A stretch of 64,000 bases of DNA from SXOA01 sp046593355. Lineage in GTDB: Bacteria > Planctomycetota > Planctomycetia > Pirellulales > Pirellulaceae. The notes under the pieces are model-generated. The model made no database searches. It worked only from the letters and a program-made list of their open reading frames with translations, and had not been told where the DNA came from. A program made the position numbers and the translations under genes. Numbering within the stretch: position 1 is the first letter of the stretch; each line of letters begins with the position of its first letter. Location: positions 1 to 64,000 of the forward strand of contig JBKJNY010000212.1 in the NCBI GenBank assembly GCA_046593355.1, in the 5' to 3' direction. This document shows positions 60,814 to 64,000 of the stretch, one piece after another.

Positions 60814-63037
60814 AGATGAGCTCGTTGGTATTGAGAAGCACGTGGCAGAGGGACGCGAGGGCAAGGCGTTCAGCGTCCTTCTTCGTCGCGGGATTGGCCT
60901 CGAACACTTCCCGCTGCTGGCTCCGATGGGCCTTTGCCGCGGACAATTCGTCCCGGCCCGGTTCCCGGCCCAGAATCAGACGCCACGCTCGACTCTCGTG
61001 CGACGTTTTTCCGATCGCAGCTTCTCGCAAGATCTCGTCGGCAAGTTTCTCGCTCGCCTGATGTGTGAATTCATTATTCAGCAGGGCCAGCGCTTGCGGG
61101 GCGACGACGTTGATGTCCCGCTGGCCGCAGGGCTGCGTGGTATCGCAGAAGTCGAACGTGGTCAAAAGCGGTAGCAGGAGGGACCGTTTGCTGAAGATGT
61201 AGATGCTGCGGCGTGCTTGCTGGTCCTGCGGCGAGGATTGCCAGGCTTTGTCTTTCATGGAGAGCCCTTCGAGAGCCTCCGAATTGAGATGCGGATAAAA
61301 ACCGGGGCCACCCGCCTGCAGGTTAAGCTCGCCGTTGCGGGCAAGAATGCTATCGCGGAGCGACTCGGCATCGAGCCGGCGGCGATTGGCCTTCCACCAA
61401 AGTGAATTCGCAGGATCCTGTTCTCGATATTCCAATTCTCGCGGATGAACCGTTGCTTGGCGGTATGTGGCGGAGCAGAGCAGCTTGCGGTGCAGGCGCT
61501 TCATCTCCCAATTGCCGTCCTTGAGTTCAGCGGCAAGATAATCGAGCAACTCGGGGTGCGTCGGCAACTCGCCTTTGAACCCGAAGTTGTTCGGGGAGCG
61601 AACCAGCGCCTGGCCAAAATGATGCTGCCAAAGCCGATTGACCGCGACGCGGGCCGTGAGGGGGTGCCGCGAGCTGGTGAGCCACTTCGCAAACGCCAGC
61701 CGCCGCTGGGAAGTCTTGTTACCGGGGGCGGAAGCGATGGGTGACACCAGCGACGACACGAATGACAGCGTTGCCGGCTTCACTTCATCCACCGGGCGGT
61801 GCGGATCCCCTTTCTTCAGTAGCATTAGCGGTGGAATGTCGGCTCGGTCGGTCCAGCCGAGCACGTCGAAGCCGAGTTCCTCCTTGCTCGGTCCCCCCAT
61901 CAGTTCTCGGCCGCGTGGCTCGATGAAGCCGGCCCAGAAGGCGGAGGCCAGACGGTAGTAGTCGGTCTGCGGAATGGGGTCGAACTTATGGTCGTGGCAG
62001 CGGGCGCATTTGACGGTCAGGCCAAGAAACGCCGATCCGGTCACATGCACCAAATCCTCGAGCCGCTCGTACTTGTACTCCAAGGCATCGTTCGGCTCAT
62101 CATCCCAGGTGCCGATGCGAAGCAGGCCCGTGGCGACGACCGTCTCTTCCGTTTTGTCGGCAAGCTCGTCCCCCGCCAGTTGCTCGATCACAAACCGGTC
62201 GTACGGTTTGTCGCGATTGATGGCCGCGATGACGTAGTCTCGATACTTCCACGCTCCGGGCTTTGGCGCATCCCGCTCGTAGCCGTTGGTGTCGGCATAG
62301 CGGACCAGGTCCAGCCAGTAGCGACCCCACCGCTCGCCAAAATGGGTCGAGGCAAGGAGGCGGTCCACCTGGCGCTCGTAAGCATCGGGCGTCGTGTCGC
62401 TCTCGAACGATTGGATTTCGTCGAAGGTCGGTGGTAGCCCGGTGAGGTCGTAGCAAAGTCGGCGAAGTAGTGTGGCGGGAGACGCTGGTGGCGCGGGTTC
62501 GAGGTTCTTCTGGCGGAGTTGGACCCGTATGAAGGAGTCAATCTGGTTCTCACTTGCCGGTTTCGCGTCTTGCAATTGAGCAACGGGCACGCTCTCCCTC
62601 TTCACCGGTTGCAACGACCACCAATCAAGCCCCGCTCTGGCCACAGTCGTCACCTCGAACGGATTCAGCGCGAGTCCTTCCGGCCATTTCGCCCCCGCCA
62701 GAACCCAGGCGCGAATTAGTTCCACCTCCTCCTTGGGAAGCGCCTGGGACTTGCCGTTTTCCACTGGCGGCATTTCACCCGCGGCGACCTTCTTTAACAG
62801 CACACTCGCTTCCGGCTTCTTCGCATCAATCACCGCACCATTCTCGCCCCCTTTCAGCAGCCCCTCGCGGCTGAGCAACACCAATTCTCCCTTCGCCTCG
62901 CTCGCATTGTGACAGCCGAGGCAGCGCTTGGTCAGAATCGGTCCGATGGTCTTGGCGAAGTCGGGCTCCGCGGAATGGACTGCCGCGCAGGAGGCGACGA
63001 ACAGCAGCGAACCGAAAAAGATGGAGAACTGCTTCAT
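60803..63037 (-). CDS. DUF1549/DUF1553 protein with N-terminal cytochrome-c-like domain
   Basis: 744 residues with signal peptide (IFFGSLLFVASCAAVHSA). Residues 25-115 form a cytochrome-type domain with ILTKRCLGCHN (Cys39, Cys42, His43) and GEMPP as the distal methionine. DUF1549 follows (LLRRLCYDLTGLPPTFDEI, RYADTNGYERDAPKPGAWKYRDY, CARCHDHKFDPIPQTDYY). DUF1553 is next (RLAFAKWLTSSRHPLTARVAVNRLWQHHFG, NSLWWKANRRRLDAESLRDS, ALALLNNEF). This is the full planctomycete-type architecture; exported redox proteins of unknown substrate. The stop overlaps the DUF1501 start. Confidence 0.96.
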   Translation of the reverse strand: MKQFSIFFGSLLFVASCAAVHSAEPDFAKTIGPILTKRCLGCHNASEAKGELVLLSREGLLKGGENGAVIDAKKPEASVLLKKVAAGEMPPVENGKSQALPKEEVELIRAWVLAGAKWPEGLALNPFEVTTVARAGLDWWSLQPVKRESVPVAQLQDAKPASENQIDSFIRVQLRQKNLEPAPPASPATLLRRLCYDLTGLPPTFDEIQSFESDTTPDAYERQVDRLLASTHFGERWGRYWLDLVRYADTNGYERDAPKPGAWKYRDYVIAAINRDKPYDRFVIEQLAGDELADKTEETVVATGLLRIGTWDDEPNDALEYKYERLEDLVHVTGSAFLGLTVKCARCHDHKFDPIPQTDYYRLASAFWAGFIEPRGRELMGGPSKEELGFDVLGWTDRADIPPLMLLKKGDPHRPVDEVKPATLSFVSSLVSPIASAPGNKTSQRRLAFAKWLTSSRHPLTARVAVNRLWQHHFGQALVRSPNNFGFKGELPTHPELLDYLAAELKDGNWEMKRLHRKLLCSATYRQATVHPRELEYREQDPANSLWWKANRRRLDAESLRDSILARNGELNLQAGGPGFYPHLNSEALEGLSMKDKAWQSSPQDQQARRSIYIFSKRSLLLPLLTTFDFCDTTQPCGQRDINVVAPQALALLNNEFTHQASEKLADEILREAAIGKTSHESRAWRLILGREPGRDELSAAKAHRSQQREVFEANPATKKDAERLALASLCHVLLNTNELIYVD

Positions 63038-63330
63038 GGGATTAAACGCTAGCCGGGTCCGAAAGCGGTGTCAAATCGGGGAACCTTATTGAGGCACAAG
63101 CGAAAGCAGAAGAGGGCCGGCAAAATCATGAGGTTCTTAATCATTTTGCCATCCATCATTTTGCCAATTGCTGCCTCTGTGCCTCCGTGCCCCTGTGTGA
63201 GAACTCCCCCCGCTGCAAAGACCCAGAAATCGCCGAAGTCGGGTATCCGCCCGGCAGCGAATCGCCTATCCTGAAGTTACTCGCAGCGGATTCTTTGTCC
63301 GCTCACGTCTCTTGAATTTGGAGCCCAGCT

Positions 63331-63498
63331 ATCGCCAAAAGTAAAAGCCCGACGACGTTCGCCAAACGCCAGCGAGAACAGGTCAAGAAACGCAAGGCTA
63401 ATGACAAACTTGCCAAGCGCATCGACCGGAAAGCCCAGGCGGACCGTCCTCCCCCCCCCGCTGAACAGCCAGAGGCAGGAGACGTACAAGAGGGATAG
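63331..63498 (+). CDS. Very small lysine/arginine-rich protein with apparent ATC start
   Basis: A 55-codon frame beginning ATC-GCC-AAA, with GGAG 7 bp upstream, and stopped by TGA 15 bp before the ATC, so no ATG, GTG or TTG is available. The product reads SKSPTTFAKRQREQVKKRKA followed by KLAKRIDRKAQADR and an acidic Pro-rich end. This is the layout of the small basic FAKRQRE-type proteins found across planctomycetes, which normally start with Met-Ala-Lys. Either ATC is a genuine rare start codon or an ATG has mutated. A run of nine C in the 3' part is a frameshift risk. Function is unknown; the basic charge suggests nucleic acid or ribosome contact. Confidence 0.7.
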   Translation: MAKSKSPTTFAKRQREQVKKRKANDKLAKRIDRKAQADRPPPPAEQPEAGDVQEG

Positions 63499-63686
63499 CC
63501 GCACGGCCGATAGAAGGTCTAGCAAACAGCGTTTTGGGCCGTGGAGATTCCCTCGTCCCACTCGCGTCCTCATCGAGACGCAGTCCAGCCCCAAGCCGCT
63601 GGTATCTATTCCGCCTGCGCACGCCGTTGGTGGCAGCAGCGTAACGCGGAGCCCTGATTGGGGTATCCTATAGCCAGGAGAGCTAC

Positions 63687-64000
63687 ATGACGCCGCGAAC
63701 CTGGCAAATGGCATGGATGCTGATTTTATGCGCGCCGGCCGCTGTTCTGGCCGACAAGCCGCCGCGTTATTCCGCCTTGATGACCGGCGGGCAACGGCTG
63801 ACCGGTGAGAAACTGTCCGACTGGCACGACAAGCAGGCCGTGCCGAAGCTTGAGGCCCAGCCGCTGCTGGACGCCGGCAATCCGATCCGCTGGCTGCGGG
63901 ACCGCTCCCTGCCGCAACCGGCGCTATCCGCGGCGTACGTCGAAATGAACACCGGCGACCGGCTGCCGGGGATGGTGGTGGATTATCGCGCCGGCAAGGA
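63687..64000 (+). CDS. Secreted protein of unknown function, N-terminal part
   Basis: The gene runs off the right edge. AGGAGAG lies 6 bp before the ATG. A signal peptide (WMLILCAPAAVLA) precedes the mature start DKPPRYSALMTGGQRLTGE, then LDAGNPIRWLRDRSLPQP and AAYVEMNTGDRLPGMVVDYR. The LDAGNPIRWLRDR stretch recalls large exported planctomycete proteins, but I cannot name a family from 104 residues. Confidence 0.8.
   Translation, partial: MTPRTWQMAWMLILCAPAAVLADKPPRYSALMTGGQRLTGEKLSDWHDKQAVPKLEAQPLLDAGNPIRWLRDRSLPQPALSAAYVEMNTGDRLPGMVVDYRAGK

Overview
The window looks like chromosomal DNA from a planctomycete. The gene content points there: four DUF1501 proteins, two DUF1549/DUF1553 proteins (one with a CxxCH cytochrome-type motif), several Gfo/Idh/MocA oxidoreductases, a Hanks-type kinase with TPRs beside an ECF-like sigma factor, Uma2 and GxxExxY nuclease-like proteins, many secreted proteins and lipoproteins of unknown function, weak Shine-Dalgarno signals and moderately high GC. 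I saw no rRNA, tRNA, CRISPR array, phage or recognisable IS transposase. The window opens inside pdxA and closes inside an unidentified secreted protein.

Layout. 1-9.6 kb: end of pdxA; a secreted protein; three co-directional envelope genes (two paralogous, one with a DUF11-like end); a histidine kinase with an NtrC-type activator; a strong bidirectional terminator; two small stress/envelope proteins. 9.8-16.9 kb: a DUF1501 protein, an aldolase/Gfo-Idh operon and a divergent Gfo/Idh gene. 16.9-21.5 kb: a co-directional run of SNF2 helicase, zinc-ribbon partner, Uma2 nuclease and HNH protein, which is the best candidate for an undescribed system. 22.3-25.8 kb: a MurE-like ligase with altered motifs, MurB and an FtsQ-like protein. 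25.9-31 kb: a beta-helix protein, the large Ser/Thr kinase and its sigma factor. 31.5-40.6 kb: HD hydrolase, M14-like protein with altered zinc motif, alpha/beta hydrolase, RuvX, AsnB, DUF1549/1553 protein, DUF1579-like protein, MsrA. 40.6-47.4 kb: a histidine kinase/response regulator pair next to msrA, a thioredoxin-like secreted protein, PAQR protein, agmatine deiminase, TerB-like protein. 47.5-57 kb: a cysteine-rich protein, DUF4253 lipoprotein, PurH, DUF1501, DUF1566 protein, aspartic protease, AroH, GxxExxY protein, HD phosphohydrolase, winged helix. 57-64 kb: two DUF1501 genes, a DUF1549/1553/cytochrome gene, a very small basic protein with an apparent ATC start, and the partial last gene.

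The most striking feature of the whole window is about a dozen families of short dispersed inverted repeats (roughly 40-220 bp). Most lie between genes, but several sit in frame inside genes: in the PurH interdomain linker, in the kinase domain, in a cysteine-rich protein, and between start codon and export signal in two secreted proteins. One element between the helicase and its partner is flanked by a 22-bp exact direct repeat that duplicates the original overlapping stop/start codons, which is direct evidence of insertion.
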